Positions 1-10,699 of a DNA stretch of 64,000 bases are shown one piece after another. Positions within the stretch are counted from its first letter, which is position 1, and each line of letters starts with the position of its first letter. This DNA is from Edwardsiella hoshinae NBRC 105699 = ATCC 33379 (GTDB lineage Bacteria; Pseudomonadota; Gammaproteobacteria; Enterobacterales; Enterobacteriaceae), in assembly GCF_000474215.1 (NCBI RefSeq), contig NZ_BAUC01000034.1:1-64000 (forward strand). Direction: 5' to 3'. The translations under genes were made by a program, and so were the position numbers. The notes beneath the pieces were generated by a model, which saw only the letters and a program-made list of their open reading frames with translations, was not told the DNA's origin and searched no databases.

Positions 1-16
1 TCCGGGAGGCTTTTTT
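1..16 (+). terminator. 3' half of an intrinsic terminator (cut by window edge)
   Basis: The window opens with GGGAGGC followed by six T residues, which looks like the right arm and T-tract of a rho-independent terminator. Its left arm would lie before base 1, so the terminated plus-strand gene is outside the window. Confidence 0.45.
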
Positions 17-25
17 ATGGCGCGT

Positions 26-343
26 TCAGACGTTACTCAGCTTCAATCCCAACATGCCACAGACAATCAATCCCAGGCTCAGTAAGCGTAACAGGCTGGC
101 CGACTCCCCCAAGAGGATCATCCCCATCATCGCCGTACCGACGGCACCGATACCGATCCAAACGGCATACGCCGTACCGGCGGGTAAGGTTTTCATCGCA
201 TGCGCCAACAGCAGCACACTGGTCACCATCGCCACTACGGTGACGAGACTGGGCCACAAGCGGGTGAATCCATGTGAATACTTCAGGCTGAGCGCCCACA
301 CGACCTCTAATAGGCCGGCGAGCAACAACACTACCCAAGACAT
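26..343 (-). CDS. sugE: SugE/Gdx, SMR-family guanidinium exporter
   Basis: Small multidrug resistance family protein of 105 residues and four predicted membrane helices, acting as a dimer in the inner membrane to exchange guanidinium for protons. The Glu in GLLEVVW (helix 1, about residue 13) is the family's essential substrate and proton site. The sequence follows E. coli SugE along its whole length. An in-frame TTG lies four codons upstream, but the ATG at 343 matches the family N-terminus MSW and has a GGA about 9 bases ahead. A guanidine-II-like RNA motif lies immediately upstream, which supports the Gdx rather than the quaternary-ammonium label. Confidence 0.93.
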   Translation of the reverse strand: MSWVVLLLAGLLEVVWALSLKYSHGFTRLWPSLVTVVAMVTSVLLLAHAMKTLPAGTAYAVWIGIGAVGTAMMGMILLGESASLLRLLSLGLIVCGMLGLKLSNV

Positions 344-361
344 GATAAGATCCAACGAATA

Positions 362-408
362 CCCGGGACGTCCCTGAGAGGCGTGGTCTGCACGGGACGT
401 CCCGTGAC
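362..408 (-). promoter_or_regulatory. Guanidine-II (mini-ykkC) riboswitch-like tandem hairpins
   Basis: On the minus strand two short hairpins precede sugE: CACGGG-ACGT-CCCGTG (391-406) and GGG-ACGT-CCC (365-374), separated by 16 bases. Two GC-rich stems with ACG-starting tetraloops in the leader of a guanidinium exporter is the architecture of the guanidine-II riboswitch, whose loops pair with each other when guanidinium binds. As I recall the published consensus, the loop is ACGR; both loops here read ACGU, so the assignment rests on architecture and gene context. The second hairpin ends about 20 bases before the sugE start, fitting translational control. Confidence 0.7.
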
Positions 409-483
409 AGAAGGAGCCGTAAATGGCTCAGCGAGCCTACCCCGCCCTTGAGATAAAACCAAGCCCCCGCAGGCCGGGGGCGA

Positions 484-511
484 AAAAAAACCGCGCCAGG
501 CGCGGTTTTTG
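484..511 (-). terminator. Bidirectional-looking terminator after efp
   Basis: CCGCGCC (491-497) pairs with GGCGCGG (499-505). The stem is flanked by an A8 tract on the left and a T5 tract on the right, so on the minus strand it ends with T residues just past the efp stop. A second GC hairpin lies at about 465-482. Confidence 0.75.
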
Positions 512-524
512 TCGTGACGCGAAG

Positions 525-1091
525 TTACTTCACGCGGGAAACATATTCGCCAGAGCGTGTATCCACCTTGATCACTTCCCCGATCTGAACAAACAACGGC
601 ACTTTAACCACCGCGCCGGTGCTCAGGGTCGCCGGCTTACCGCCAGTCCCCGCGGTATCGCCCTTCAGACCCGGATCGGTATCGACGATCTCCAGTTCGA
701 CGAAGTTCGGCGGAGTGACGGCGATCGGTTGGCCGTTCCACAGGGTAACCACGCACTCGGCCTGATCCAGCAGCCACTTGGCGTTATCGCCAACCGCTTT
801 GGCATCGGCAGCCAGCTGCTCAAAGGTATCGTTGTTCATGAAGTGCCAGAACTCACCGTCGTTGTACAGGTAAGTCAGGTTCACGTCCATGACGTCAGCC
901 CCCTCAGCACTATCGGTAGACTTGAAGGTCTTCTCGATCAGCTTGCCGGTCAGCAGGCGGCGCAGCTTAACGCGCGCAAAGGCCTGGCCTTTACCCGGTT
1001 TGACGAACTCGCTGGATTCGACGGCGTAAGGTTCGCCGTCCATCATGATTTTAAGACCGGAGCGGAAATCGTTGCTAGAATACGTTGCCAT
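525..1091 (-). CDS. efp: Elongation factor P
   Basis: Translation factor that binds between the ribosomal P and E sites and relieves stalling at consecutive prolines. At 188 residues it has the usual length and three beta-barrel domains. The loop PGKGQA carries Lys34, the residue that EpmA/EpmB beta-lysylate; the modification gene epmB lies divergently, starting about 40 bases from this start codon. The start ATG gives the canonical [10 protein letters not shown]-terminus. A terminator follows the stop codon. Confidence 0.98.
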   Translation of the reverse strand: MATYSSNDFRSGLKIMMDGEPYAVESSEFVKPGKGQAFARVKLRRLLTGKLIEKTFKSTDSAEGADVMDVNLTYLYNDGEFWHFMNNDTFEQLAADAKAVGDNAKWLLDQAECVVTLWNGQPIAVTPPNFVELEIVDTDPGLKGDTAGTGGKPATLSTGAVVKVPLFVQIGEVIKVDTRSGEYVSRVK

Positions 1092-1133
1092 AAAGGCCCT
1101 CTGAATAATTTACTTGGTAGCTTAGCCAAAAAA

Positions 1134-2162
1134 ATGGCACATATTGTAACCCAAAAAGGGCAGCCGAGAGAAGATTGGCTGCAACAACTTGCCGACGTTG
1201 TCACCGACCCCGCCGACTTACTGGCTCAACTGGGCCTCGCCGACCACCCAGAATGGCGCGCGGGCTGTGAGGCACGCCGTCTGTTTCCTTTGCGGGTACC
1301 ACGCGCCTTCATCCGCCGCATGCGTCATGGCGATCCCCGGGATCCCCTATTGCGCCAGGTGATGAGTGATGCCGCCGAGTTTATCGAAACCCCCGGTTTC
1401 TCGACCGATCCGCTGGAAGAGCAGCATAGCGTGGTGCCCGGCCTGTTGCATAAATACCACAACCGAGCCCTGTTGCTAGTTAAAGGAGGCTGCGCCGTTA
1501 ACTGCCGTTACTGCTTCCGTCGTCACTTCCCCTACCAGGAGAATCAAGGGACGCGCGCCAACTGGCAACGTGCGCTAGAGTACCTCCGCGAGCACCCGGA
1601 ATTGGATGAGATCATCTTTTCCGGCGGTGATCCGCTGATGGCCAAGGATCATGAACTCGACTGGTTGTTCACACAACTGGAGTCATTGCCGCACCTCAAG
1701 CGGTTACGCATTCACAGCCGCCTACCGGTAGTGATCCCGGCGCGTATCACCGAGGCACTGTGTCAGCGCATGGCCGATTCTCCGCTCCAGATGCTGCTGG
1801 TCACACATATCAACCACGCCAACGAGATCGATGATGAGTTACGCACCGCTATGGGGAGCCTGAAACAGGCGGGGGTGACGTTGTTAAACCAGAGCGTACT
1901 GTTGCGGGGTGTCAACGACCATGCCGAGACCTTGGCCGCGCTGAGCAATGCGCTGTTCGACGCCGGTATCCTGCCCTATTACCTGCATGTACTGGACCGG
2001 GTACAGGGAGGGGCTCACTTTATGGTTCCGGACGACGAAGCTCGCGTCCTGATGCGGGGATTACTGGCCCGGGTCTCGGGTTACCTGGTTCCGCGCCTAA
2101 CGCGCGAAATCGGTGGTGAACCGAGCAAAACCCAGCTTGATTTGCACCTGCGTCAACGCTAA
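1134..2162 (+). CDS. epmB: EF-P (R)-beta-lysylation 2,3-aminomutase EpmB
   Basis: Radical SAM, PLP-dependent aminomutase that converts (S)-alpha-lysine to (R)-beta-lysine for attachment to EF-P Lys34. The cluster motif CxxxCxxC is seen as C120, C124 and C127 (CAVNCRYC). The protein is 342 residues, the same length as E. coli EpmB. The open frame runs further upstream to 423, but that part is antisense to efp. The ATG at 1134 gives the family N-terminus MAHIVTQ, so it was chosen. It is divergent from efp and shares the intergenic region with it. Confidence 0.97.
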   Translation: MAHIVTQKGQPREDWLQQLADVVTDPADLLAQLGLADHPEWRAGCEARRLFPLRVPRAFIRRMRHGDPRDPLLRQVMSDAAEFIETPGFSTDPLEEQHSVVPGLLHKYHNRALLLVKGGCAVNCRYCFRRHFPYQENQGTRANWQRALEYLREHPELDEIIFSGGDPLMAKDHELDWLFTQLESLPHLKRLRIHSRLPVVIPARITEALCQRMADSPLQMLLVTHINHANEIDDELRTAMGSLKQAGVTLLNQSVLLRGVNDHAETLAALSNALFDAGILPYYLHVLDRVQGGAHFMVPDDEARVLMRGLLARVSGYLVPRLTREIGGEPSKTQLDLHLRQR

Positions 2163-2443
2163 TCCCCCCGCAATCGAGCCCGGCATTATGCGCCGACCGC
2201 TCACCTGCTGATCTAGCCCGCCGCGCTTGATGCGGGCTGCTGCGTCTTTTCTCTCGCCTTAATCCATCGAATAACAATAAACCCTAAACTCACCACATAA
2301 ATCTACCAATATCGCGATAACTTTTAACCTTTATTTAAATTGAAGCGATCCAGCTACGTGCATTAACCAGTTATTTACGTTATAAACACAGCGCAGTAAA
2401 TCATCATACCAATAATAGTAACCTGAGTTAGATAGGGAAATTT

Positions 2444-3997
2444 ATGCCTGCTTACCTACCATTCCTGTTGGGGATCTTACCTCTCGTCGTTATGATTATT
2501 CTGATCCTCAAAATCAAAACCCCCATTCACTACGCCGTGCTACTCACCCTGGCGCTGACGCTGCTGGTCACCGGGCTGTATTGGCATACACCGTTACAAA
2601 CACTCGGCTCGGCAGTACTCTATGGTGCCTTGAAGGGGTTGTGGCCGATCATCATCGTGATCCTCGGTGCCATCTACAGCTACAACCTGATGCTGAAGAC
2701 CGGTAGCATGGATGTCCTGCGTCATGTATTAGCCACAGTCAGCGACGATAAGCGTATCCAAGTGCTCCTGATAGCCTGGTGCTTCGGCGGTTTTCTCGAG
2801 GCCGCTGCGGGCTATGGCACCGCCGTCGCCATCCCCATCGGTATCCTGATCGCACTCGGCTTTAACCCGCTCAAGGCCGCCATCGCTTCCCTGGTCGCCA
2901 ACACGGTGCCCACCGCCTTCGGTGCCGTCGGCATCCCAGTATCGATCCTGGCCGAACAGGTCAATCTGCCCGTCACCGCCCTCAGCGCGACCATCATCGC
3001 TCAGTTAGCGTTGTTTAACATCCTGCTGCCCTTCGTCATCGTCGCCATCATCGGCGGCGGGATCCGCGCACTGCGTGGTATGGTTGGCCTAACGCTGGTG
3101 TGTGGCATCGCCACCTTAGTTCCTCAGTATATCGTGGCCATCAAGCTGGGTGCCGAGCTGCCCGCTTTCGCCGGCAGCCTGGTCAGCCTGATCGCCGTTA
3201 CCCTGATGGCCAAAGCCCGGCGTGCTGAGACTGCTGCCGAGTACCGCATCGATAGCACGCATCTGTCTGGGGAGTGCCATTACTCCACCGTGCAGCTGCT
3301 ACGCGCCTGTGCCATCTATATCCTGATCTTTATCTTCATTCTGCTCTGCTCACCACTGTTGCCAACCCTACGTGCGACGGTCGCCCAAGTCGCCAGCGTG
3401 ATCAGCTTCCCGTTAGCCGATGGCCAAGCATTGCGCCTAAAAATCGACTGGATCGCCACCCCGGGCGTGCTGATCATCATCGCCACCCTGCTCGGTGGCC
3501 TCATACAGAGGGCCACCATTGGCCAGATGTTGCATGTCTTCGTCGCCACCGTGAAGCAACTGAAGAATTCGATCATCGCCATCTGCGCCATCGTCGCCAT
3601 GGCGACGGTTATGGACGTCAGTGGCCTGATCGCCACCTTGGCACAGACCCTGGTTGACGTCACCGGCGGCGGCTACCTGTTCATCGCCCCGATCATCGGC
3701 GCTTTGGGCACCTTCGTCACCGGCAGCGACACCAACTCCAACGTACTGTTCGGCAAACTACAAACCATGGCGGCCGAGCGGCTACACGTCGATCCGTTAT
3801 GGCTGGCAGCGGCCAATACCTCCGGCGCAACCGGCGGCAAGATGATCTCGCCGCAAAGCATCGCCATCGCCGTTTCGGCCACCCGTATGGAGGGACAAGG
3901 CAGCGCCATCATGTCCGGTACCCTGAAGTATTGCTGCGCCTACATCGTGATCCTCGGGGTGAAGATCGGCTTGGTTTACTACTTTTTCATGGCTTAA
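2444..3997 (+). CDS. lldP: L-lactate permease LldP
   Basis: Inner-membrane lactate/glycolate:proton symporter of the LctP family, 517 residues, with about 12-14 hydrophobic helices throughout. The conserved stretch GGFLEAAAGYGTAVAIPIG (about residues 115-133) is a family hallmark. It is followed after 48 bases by the three LutABC-type genes, so uptake and oxidation of L-lactate are encoded together. The 281-base region before it is AT-rich and presumably holds the promoter. No lldR or lutR regulator is adjacent. Confidence 0.95.
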   Translation: MPAYLPFLLGILPLVVMIILILKIKTPIHYAVLLTLALTLLVTGLYWHTPLQTLGSAVLYGALKGLWPIIIVILGAIYSYNLMLKTGSMDVLRHVLATVSDDKRIQVLLIAWCFGGFLEAAAGYGTAVAIPIGILIALGFNPLKAAIASLVANTVPTAFGAVGIPVSILAEQVNLPVTALSATIIAQLALFNILLPFVIVAIIGGGIRALRGMVGLTLVCGIATLVPQYIVAIKLGAELPAFAGSLVSLIAVTLMAKARRAETAAEYRIDSTHLSGECHYSTVQLLRACAIYILIFIFILLCSPLLPTLRATVAQVASVISFPLADGQALRLKIDWIATPGVLIIIATLLGGLIQRATIGQMLHVFVATVKQLKNSIIAICAIVAMATVMDVSGLIATLAQTLVDVTGGGYLFIAPIIGALGTFVTGSDTNSNVLFGKLQTMAAERLHVDPLWLAAANTSGATGGKMISPQSIAIAVSATRMEGQGSAIMSGTLKYCCAYIVILGVKIGLVYYFFMA

Positions 3998-4045
3998 TTT
4001 ATTGAATTTAAATGTTTTACTATTACACAATGGAGAGCCTTCGTC

Positions 4046-4765
4046 GTGAACGTTAACTTCTTTGTCACCTGTCTGGGCGATGTCCTCAAGTCGCGCATGG
4101 CGCGCGACTCGGTGCTGCTGCTGGAGCAGTTGGGTTGTACGGTGCATTTCCCAGAAAAACAGGGATGCTGCGGCCAACCAGCCATCAACGGTGGCTATGT
4201 CGCCGACGCCATCCCCGGGATGAAAAACCTGATCCGCGCGCTGGAAGAGAATGACGATCCGATCATCTCGCCAGCGGGCTCTTGCACCTACGCCGTCAAA
4301 AGCTACCCCAGCTACCTGAGCGCCGAGCCCGAATGGGCGTTACGTGCCGAGCGGGTCGCTAATCGGATGGTGGATCTAACCTCCTTCATCGTGAATACCC
4401 TGGGCATCCAGGATGTGGGTGCCCGCCTACCGGGACGGGCGGTCTACCATCCCTCCTGTAGTCTGCTACGTAAGATGAAAGTGCGCGATGAGCCGTTGAT
4501 CCTGCTCAAGCATGTGCAAGGGTTGGAGCTGCAACCCTTCCCCGATGCCGAGACCTGTTGCGGTTTCGGCGGCACTTTCTCCATCAAGATGGCCGAGATC
4601 TCCGGCGAGATGGTGAAGGAGAAGGTCAGCCATATGATGACGGCCCAACCGGACTACCTGATCGGCGCGGATATCAGCTGCCTGATCAACATTGGCGGCC
4701 GCATGCAGCGCGAAGGCTTGCCGGTCAAGGTGATGCACATCGCCGAAGTCTTGATGTGCCGTTAA
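4046..4765 (+). CDS. ykgE: L-lactate oxidation iron-sulfur protein, LutA/YkgE
   Basis: First subunit of the LutABC-type L-lactate oxidase, which feeds electrons to the respiratory chain. The 239-residue protein has the two CCG-type cysteine motifs of the heterodisulfide-reductase CCG domain: CCGQP (about residue 42) and CCGFGG (about residue 171). Translation starts at GTG, with GGAGAG about 9 bases ahead, and gives the family N-terminus MNVNFFVTC. It is the second gene of a probable lldP-ykgEFG operon, with a 10-base gap to the next gene. Confidence 0.95.
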   Translation: MNVNFFVTCLGDVLKSRMARDSVLLLEQLGCTVHFPEKQGCCGQPAINGGYVADAIPGMKNLIRALEENDDPIISPAGSCTYAVKSYPSYLSAEPEWALRAERVANRMVDLTSFIVNTLGIQDVGARLPGRAVYHPSCSLLRKMKVRDEPLILLKHVQGLELQPFPDAETCCGFGGTFSIKMAEISGEMVKEKVSHMMTAQPDYLIGADISCLINIGGRMQREGLPVKVMHIAEVLMCR

Positions 4766-4775
4766 GGAGGATGCT

Positions 4776-6197
4776 ATGTCGCTACAAACCAGCGCAATGA
4801 AATTTAAGGAGCGCATCCGCGTCCAACTGGACGATAGCGTGATGCGCAAGGCGGTGGCCAACGCCCAGGCGCGTATCGGCGCCAACCGACAGAAAATGGT
4901 GGATGAGCTTGGCCACTGGGAGGCATGGCGCGAACGCGCAGAACAGATCCGAGACCATGTTCTGGACAACCTCGATGCCTACCTGTATCAGCTCGCAGAA
5001 AAGGTACAGGCCAACGGCGGTCATGTCTACTTCGCCAAGACGAAAGAAGATGCCACAAGCTACATCTTACACGTCGCCCAAGCGAAAAATGCCAAGAAAG
5101 TGGTCAAGGCCAAGTCGATGGTCACCGAAGAGATCGGCATGAACGCTGTGCTACAAGAGGCGGGTATTCAGGTGGTGGAAACCGATCTCGGCGAATATAT
5201 CCTCCAGCTCGATCAGGATCCGCCCTCTCATGTGGTGGTGCCGGCGATCCACAAGGATCGTCACCAGATCCGCCGGGTACTACATGAACGACTGGGTTAT
5301 GACGGCCCGGAAACGCCAGAGGCGATGACACTCTTCATCCGCCAGAAGATCCGTCAAGACTTCCTCAGCGCCGAGATCGGCGTCACTGGCTGTAACTTCG
5401 CTGTCGCCGAAACGGGCTCGGTCTGCCTGGTAACCAACGAGGGTAACGCCAGGATGTGTACCACCCTGCCACCGACCCATATCGCCGTGATGGGAATGGA
5501 GCGTATCGCACCGACCTTTGAAGAGGTGGATGTGTTGATCACCCTGCTGGCGCGCAGCGCAGTCGGTGCCCGGTTAACTGGCTACAATACCTGGCTGACT
5601 GGGCCACGCCTGGATGATGAGCTCGACGGCCCGCAAGAGTTTCACTTGGTAATCGTCGACAATGGTCGCTCGGCGGTGCTTGGCTCTCCCTTCCGCTCGG
5701 TGCTACGCTGCATTCGCTGTGGCGCCTGCATGAACACCTGTCCGGCCTATCGTCACATCGGCGGACACGGCTATGGTTCGATCTACCCCGGCCCGATCGG
5801 TGCAGTGATCTCACCGTTGCTTGGCGGCTATGCCGCTTTCAAGGATCTGCCTTACGCCTGCTCGCTCTGCACCGCCTGCGACAGCGTCTGCCCAGTGAAG
5901 ATCCCCCTCTCTCAACTGATCTTGCGCCACCGCCGCACCATGGTGGAAGCGGGCCTGCCCCCGCGCGCCGAACAACGCGCTACTCGGTTGTTCACTTACG
6001 CCAATAGTCACCCCGCCATCTGGAAGGTCGGCATGATTGCCGGAGCACATGCCGCCAGTTGGTTTATCAAAGGCGGCAAAGCGCCGATCAATGTCGGTGC
6101 TCTGGCCGAGTGGACCGAGGCGCGCGATCTGCCGCAAGCCGATGGCGAGAGCTTCCGTAGTTGGTTTAAGCAGCATCAGGCGCAGGAGAAGAAATAA
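4776..6197 (+). CDS. ykgF: L-lactate oxidation iron-sulfur protein, LutB/YkgF
   Basis: Iron-sulfur subunit of LutABC, 473 residues. It has an N-terminal LUD (DUF162) domain and two [4Fe-4S] motifs near residues 310-370: CIRCGACMNTC and CSLCTACDSVC, each followed by Pro. The ATG follows an AAGGAGG ribosome site. The stop codon overlaps the start of the next gene by one base (TAATG), indicating translational coupling. Confidence 0.96.
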   Translation: MSLQTSAMKFKERIRVQLDDSVMRKAVANAQARIGANRQKMVDELGHWEAWRERAEQIRDHVLDNLDAYLYQLAEKVQANGGHVYFAKTKEDATSYILHVAQAKNAKKVVKAKSMVTEEIGMNAVLQEAGIQVVETDLGEYILQLDQDPPSHVVVPAIHKDRHQIRRVLHERLGYDGPETPEAMTLFIRQKIRQDFLSAEIGVTGCNFAVAETGSVCLVTNEGNARMCTTLPPTHIAVMGMERIAPTFEEVDVLITLLARSAVGARLTGYNTWLTGPRLDDELDGPQEFHLVIVDNGRSAVLGSPFRSVLRCIRCGACMNTCPAYRHIGGHGYGSIYPGPIGAVISPLLGGYAAFKDLPYACSLCTACDSVCPVKIPLSQLILRHRRTMVEAGLPPRAEQRATRLFTYANSHPAIWKVGMIAGAHAASWFIKGGKAPINVGALAEWTEARDLPQADGESFRSWFKQHQAQEKK

Positions 6198-6892
6198 TGA
6201 ATAACCGCGACACATTCCTGGCAAACATCGCGAGCCAGCTCGGACGCGAGGTGCGCCACACCCCGCAGCCTCGCCCACAACCGATCAACGATTATGCCCA
6301 AACTCGCTTGACGGAGCTGACACTGGCACAACGCCGCGATACCTTTATCGAGGTCGCCAGCCATGTCATGCTGGCGCACTGCGAACGCTGTAGCGCAAGC
6401 GAAGCCCCTCAGGCTGCATTGCGCCTCTGCGAGCGTTATGGCCGCACTCCGGCCATCGTCAGCGGGGATGAGCGCTTAGCTCAATTGGGAATCCGTGAAT
6501 ACTTGCTGCGTGAGTGCCCCGCGACGCTCTGGGACCCCGTCAATGGGGTGGAGAATCTCCGTCTGGCAGAGCAGGCCAAAGTCGGCATCGTCTTCGCAGA
6601 ATACGGCCTGGCCGAATCCGGTGGCGTCGTGTTGTTCTCCTCCGCACAACGCGGACGCGCCCTCAGCCTGCTGCCGGAATCGTCGATCTTTGTCCTGCGC
6701 CAGAGCACTATCCTGCCGCGCGTCGCGCAACTGGCCAGCCAGCTGCACCAGCAAGCCCTACGCGGGGAACGTATGCCATCGTGCATCAACCTGATCGGTG
6801 GCCCTAGCTCGACCGCCGATATCGAGCTGATTAAAGTAGTCGGCGTACACGGTCCGATCAATGCCGCCTACCTGATCATCGACGACTGTTAA
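6197..6892 (+). CDS. ykgG: L-lactate utilization protein LutC/YkgG
   Basis: Third LutABC component, 231 residues, with a LUD domain in its C-terminal half (GLAESGGVVLFSSAQRGRAL region and the terminal IGGPSSTADIELIKVVGVHG-like signature). It is coupled to ykgF by a one-base overlap. As in other enterobacteria it has no cofactor motif of its own, and its exact part in lactate oxidation is not settled. It converges on yjeI. Confidence 0.94.
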   Translation: MNNRDTFLANIASQLGREVRHTPQPRPQPINDYAQTRLTELTLAQRRDTFIEVASHVMLAHCERCSASEAPQAALRLCERYGRTPAIVSGDERLAQLGIREYLLRECPATLWDPVNGVENLRLAEQAKVGIVFAEYGLAESGGVVLFSSAQRGRALSLLPESSIFVLRQSTILPRVAQLASQLHQQALRGERMPSCINLIGGPSSTADIELIKVVGVHGPINAAYLIIDDC

Positions 6893-6918
6893 CCACGCCT
6901 CCGTCATGCGCCCATGCC

Positions 6919-6988
6919 TGCCATCCCTCTCGGCTATGCCGAGGAGGATGGCAGCGACAAAAAAGCCGCAGCTCTCAGGCTGCGGCTT
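6919..6988. terminator. Hairpins between convergent ykgG and yjeI
   Basis: Two hairpins lie in the convergent gap. The first is a long two-part stem, TGCCATCC/GGATGGCA at 6919-6953, with an inner CTCGGC/GCCGAG. The second is AAGCCGCAG/CTGCGGCTT at 6963-6988; on the minus strand it is followed by six T residues, making it the likely yjeI terminator. The first has no T-tract on either strand. Confidence 0.65.
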
Positions 6989-7012
6989 AAACTCTTCGAG
7001 CTACCCGATGAC

Positions 7013-7360
7013 TCAGTTCGGGCACTTATAGACCTGGCCGCTCATCTTGCTATCCAGCGGCGCGAAGCTGGACCAGAAACCTTCGCTGGGACTAACAGCC
7101 CCGTAGATCACATTCCCGCCCATCGCGGCGGCTTTGTTACGCAGATCGTTAGCGGCGGCACGCATCGAGCTCGTTTCGCCCCCCTGACCGGACAACCAGT
7201 TACTCTGCGTCCCCGTTGCCTCACCCAGCAGTTGGCATTCGGCACCCGGCTTGGTATCGGTGAATTTTACCTGCTGGCCGGCGGAAGACAGCTGAGTCAT
7301 GGAACTGCACCCAGCCAGCAGCATGACGGCTGCCAGACCCAGTAACCCTTTAATCCGCAT
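7013..7360 (-). CDS. yjeI: DUF4156 lipoprotein YjeI
   Basis: Small envelope lipoprotein of 115 residues with a type II signal peptide ending in the lipobox LLAGC (Cys about residue 18). The C-terminal two-thirds matches E. coli YjeI closely (GAECQLLGEATGTQSNWLSG and GGNVIYG). Function is unknown. The ATG at 7360 was chosen over more upstream starts because it has GGGGAA 6-7 bases ahead and begins the signal peptide MRIKGLLG. In E. coli yjeI also neighbours groL. Confidence 0.9.
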   Translation of the reverse strand: MRIKGLLGLAAVMLLAGCSSMTQLSSAGQQVKFTDTKPGAECQLLGEATGTQSNWLSGQGGETSSMRAAANDLRNKAAAMGGNVIYGAVSPSEGFWSSFAPLDSKMSGQVYKCPN

Positions 7361-7561
7361 CTTATTCCCCATTTGATGTGTAAATGTTATCCGAATAATA
7401 CCAGAATCCGTTGCCAACACTTAATGAATGTGTTGCGCGGCTACGCTGGTGGGTTAAGACACCCTTAGGGATCCCGGTATGCCACTGCATAGTAGTGTAT
7501 ACCCACGCGCTTAGGCCACAATGATATGACAAAATTTCGTGCCATATCATACGCCAGATAG

Positions 7562-7584
7562 AAAAAACCCCCGCAAAGCGGGGG
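7562..7584 (-). terminator. groL intrinsic terminator
   Basis: On the minus strand CCCCCGC, loop TTT, GCGGGGG is followed by six T residues, 29 bases past the groL stop. Confidence 0.9.
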
Positions 7585-7612
7585 TCGTTAATCAACGGCG
7601 TCGCTAGCGGGA

Positions 7613-9268
<1,656 letters not shown>

Positions 9269-9321
9269 TTAAATTCGTTCAAATTGGATAGTGATAGTGC
9301 GAGCGCTTGCCAATGCGGCGA

Positions 9322-9648
<327 letters not shown>

Positions 9649-9705
9649 TTAGGGTTGAAAGCCGGGCACGGGGATTTACACCGCGCTTCGGACTCATGTT
9701 TTGCT

Positions 9706-9738
9706 AGATTGGGGCGCCGTTTTCCACCTTCAAGGGGG
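9706..9738 (-). promoter_or_regulatory. Sigma-32 (RpoH) heat-shock promoter of groSL
   Basis: On the minus strand CCCCCTTGAA (its CTTGAA core is at 9729-9734) is followed after 14 bases by CCCCAATCT (9706-9714). This fits the sigma-32 consensus CTTGAA / CCCCATNT and lies at nearly the same relation to groS as the E. coli groE promoter. The untranslated leader would be about 85 bases. Confidence 0.85.
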
Positions 9739-9867
9739 CAATGGCAAAAAAATTCGCTTTTTTTTAACCTGCGAAGGTCAAAGATGCAACCGTGGCGTGA
9801 TGACAGCCTGTCACGATGACAGGCCGGAGAGGTAATCGCCGAGGATGGCGGGCACGTCTAGCGAGGC

Positions 9868-10335
9868 TTACTTATGATCCAGATGACGGTGATCGTCATC
9901 TTTGCGTTCGAACTCACCGTCGAAGGTCTGTCCGCCGCCGAAGCCACCGCCGCCCTCTCCCGGGCCACCGCCGCCACGATAGAAACGAAAATAAGGCAAC
10001 AGTTTCAGCACCAGATGCTTCTGCACCGGCGGCAACATCAAGAGCAGCCCGAGGAAGTCGGTAAAGAATCCAGGAACGAGCAACAATAAGCCCGCCATCA
10101 CCAGCGACACACTCTTGATCATCTCGGCGGCGGGACTCTCCCCTTGTGCCAACTTCTGCTGGATCTGCATCAGGGTCTTCATGCCTTGATTACGCACCAG
10201 CGAGGCCCCGAGGCACGAAGTCAAGATCACCAGCAAGAGTGTCAACGCGACCCCAAAAACAGCCGCAACTTTGATGAAGATCGATATTTCTATATAGACA
10301 TATAAAAATACCAGTATGAAAGGCAACCAGCGCAA
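9868..10335 (-). CDS. fxsA: FxsA membrane protein
   Basis: Inner-membrane protein of 155 residues named for overcoming phage T7 exclusion by F plasmid in E. coli; its normal role is unclear. It has two to three hydrophobic helices in the first 100 residues, with the conserved LVRNQG and VPGFFTDFLGLLL blocks, and a glycine-rich then charged cytosolic tail. The start is TTG, with GGAG 6 bases ahead, giving the family N-terminus MRWLPF. It lies divergent from aspA, as in E. coli. Confidence 0.92.
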   Translation of the reverse strand: MRWLPFILVFLYVYIEISIFIKVAAVFGVALTLLLVILTSCLGASLVRNQGMKTLMQIQQKLAQGESPAAEMIKSVSLVMAGLLLLVPGFFTDFLGLLLMLPPVQKHLVLKLLPYFRFYRGGGGPGEGGGGFGGGQTFDGEFERKDDDHRHLDHK

Positions 10336-10699
10336 AGGATGTCTCCTAATTAAACGACTGTTTCACTATCTACACGAATGTAAATAAAAAACGACTACTT
10401 TAAAAATAAAATTATATTGGCGTCAAAAAAAGCGTCAATATAATTTGTATGATGTTATTTTCATCACCAGACACCCCCTAACTCGTGTGGGTTATTTACA
10501 TTAACTGTGAGTATTATCACAGATATGATAATCAAAGGGATAAGATGCACCATATAGTGATCTAGGTTCATACTTTTCCCTCCCGGCAGCATATGATCGT
10601 GTTCATAAAAGAGAGAACGGTGAATTCTCTCTGTTGTTCCTTAAAGAAAATTAATTTATTAGCTAATTTACTATTCGGCATCAATGAAAGAAGGTTCTC
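10336..10699 (+). promoter_or_regulatory. AT-rich fxsA/aspA control region
   Basis: This 364-base divergent intergenic region has no gene. It contains a perfect CRP site (listed separately) about 180 bases before aspA and stretches of AT-rich sequence. I looked for an FNR palindrome next to the ATCAA at about 10530 and found only a half site. Confidence 0.6.
10506..10521. promoter_or_regulatory. CRP binding site
   Basis: TGTGA-GTATTA-TCACA matches the CRP consensus TGTGA-N6-TCACA at all ten defined positions. It fits known catabolite control of aspA in E. coli. Confidence 0.85.

Noticed and set aside
423-1133. Long open frame joined to the N-terminus of epmB
   Set aside because: It is antisense to efp, and the family N-terminus begins at the ATG at 1134.
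10515-10545. FNR site before aspA
   Set aside because: Only an ATCAA half site is present; the other half matches two of five positions.
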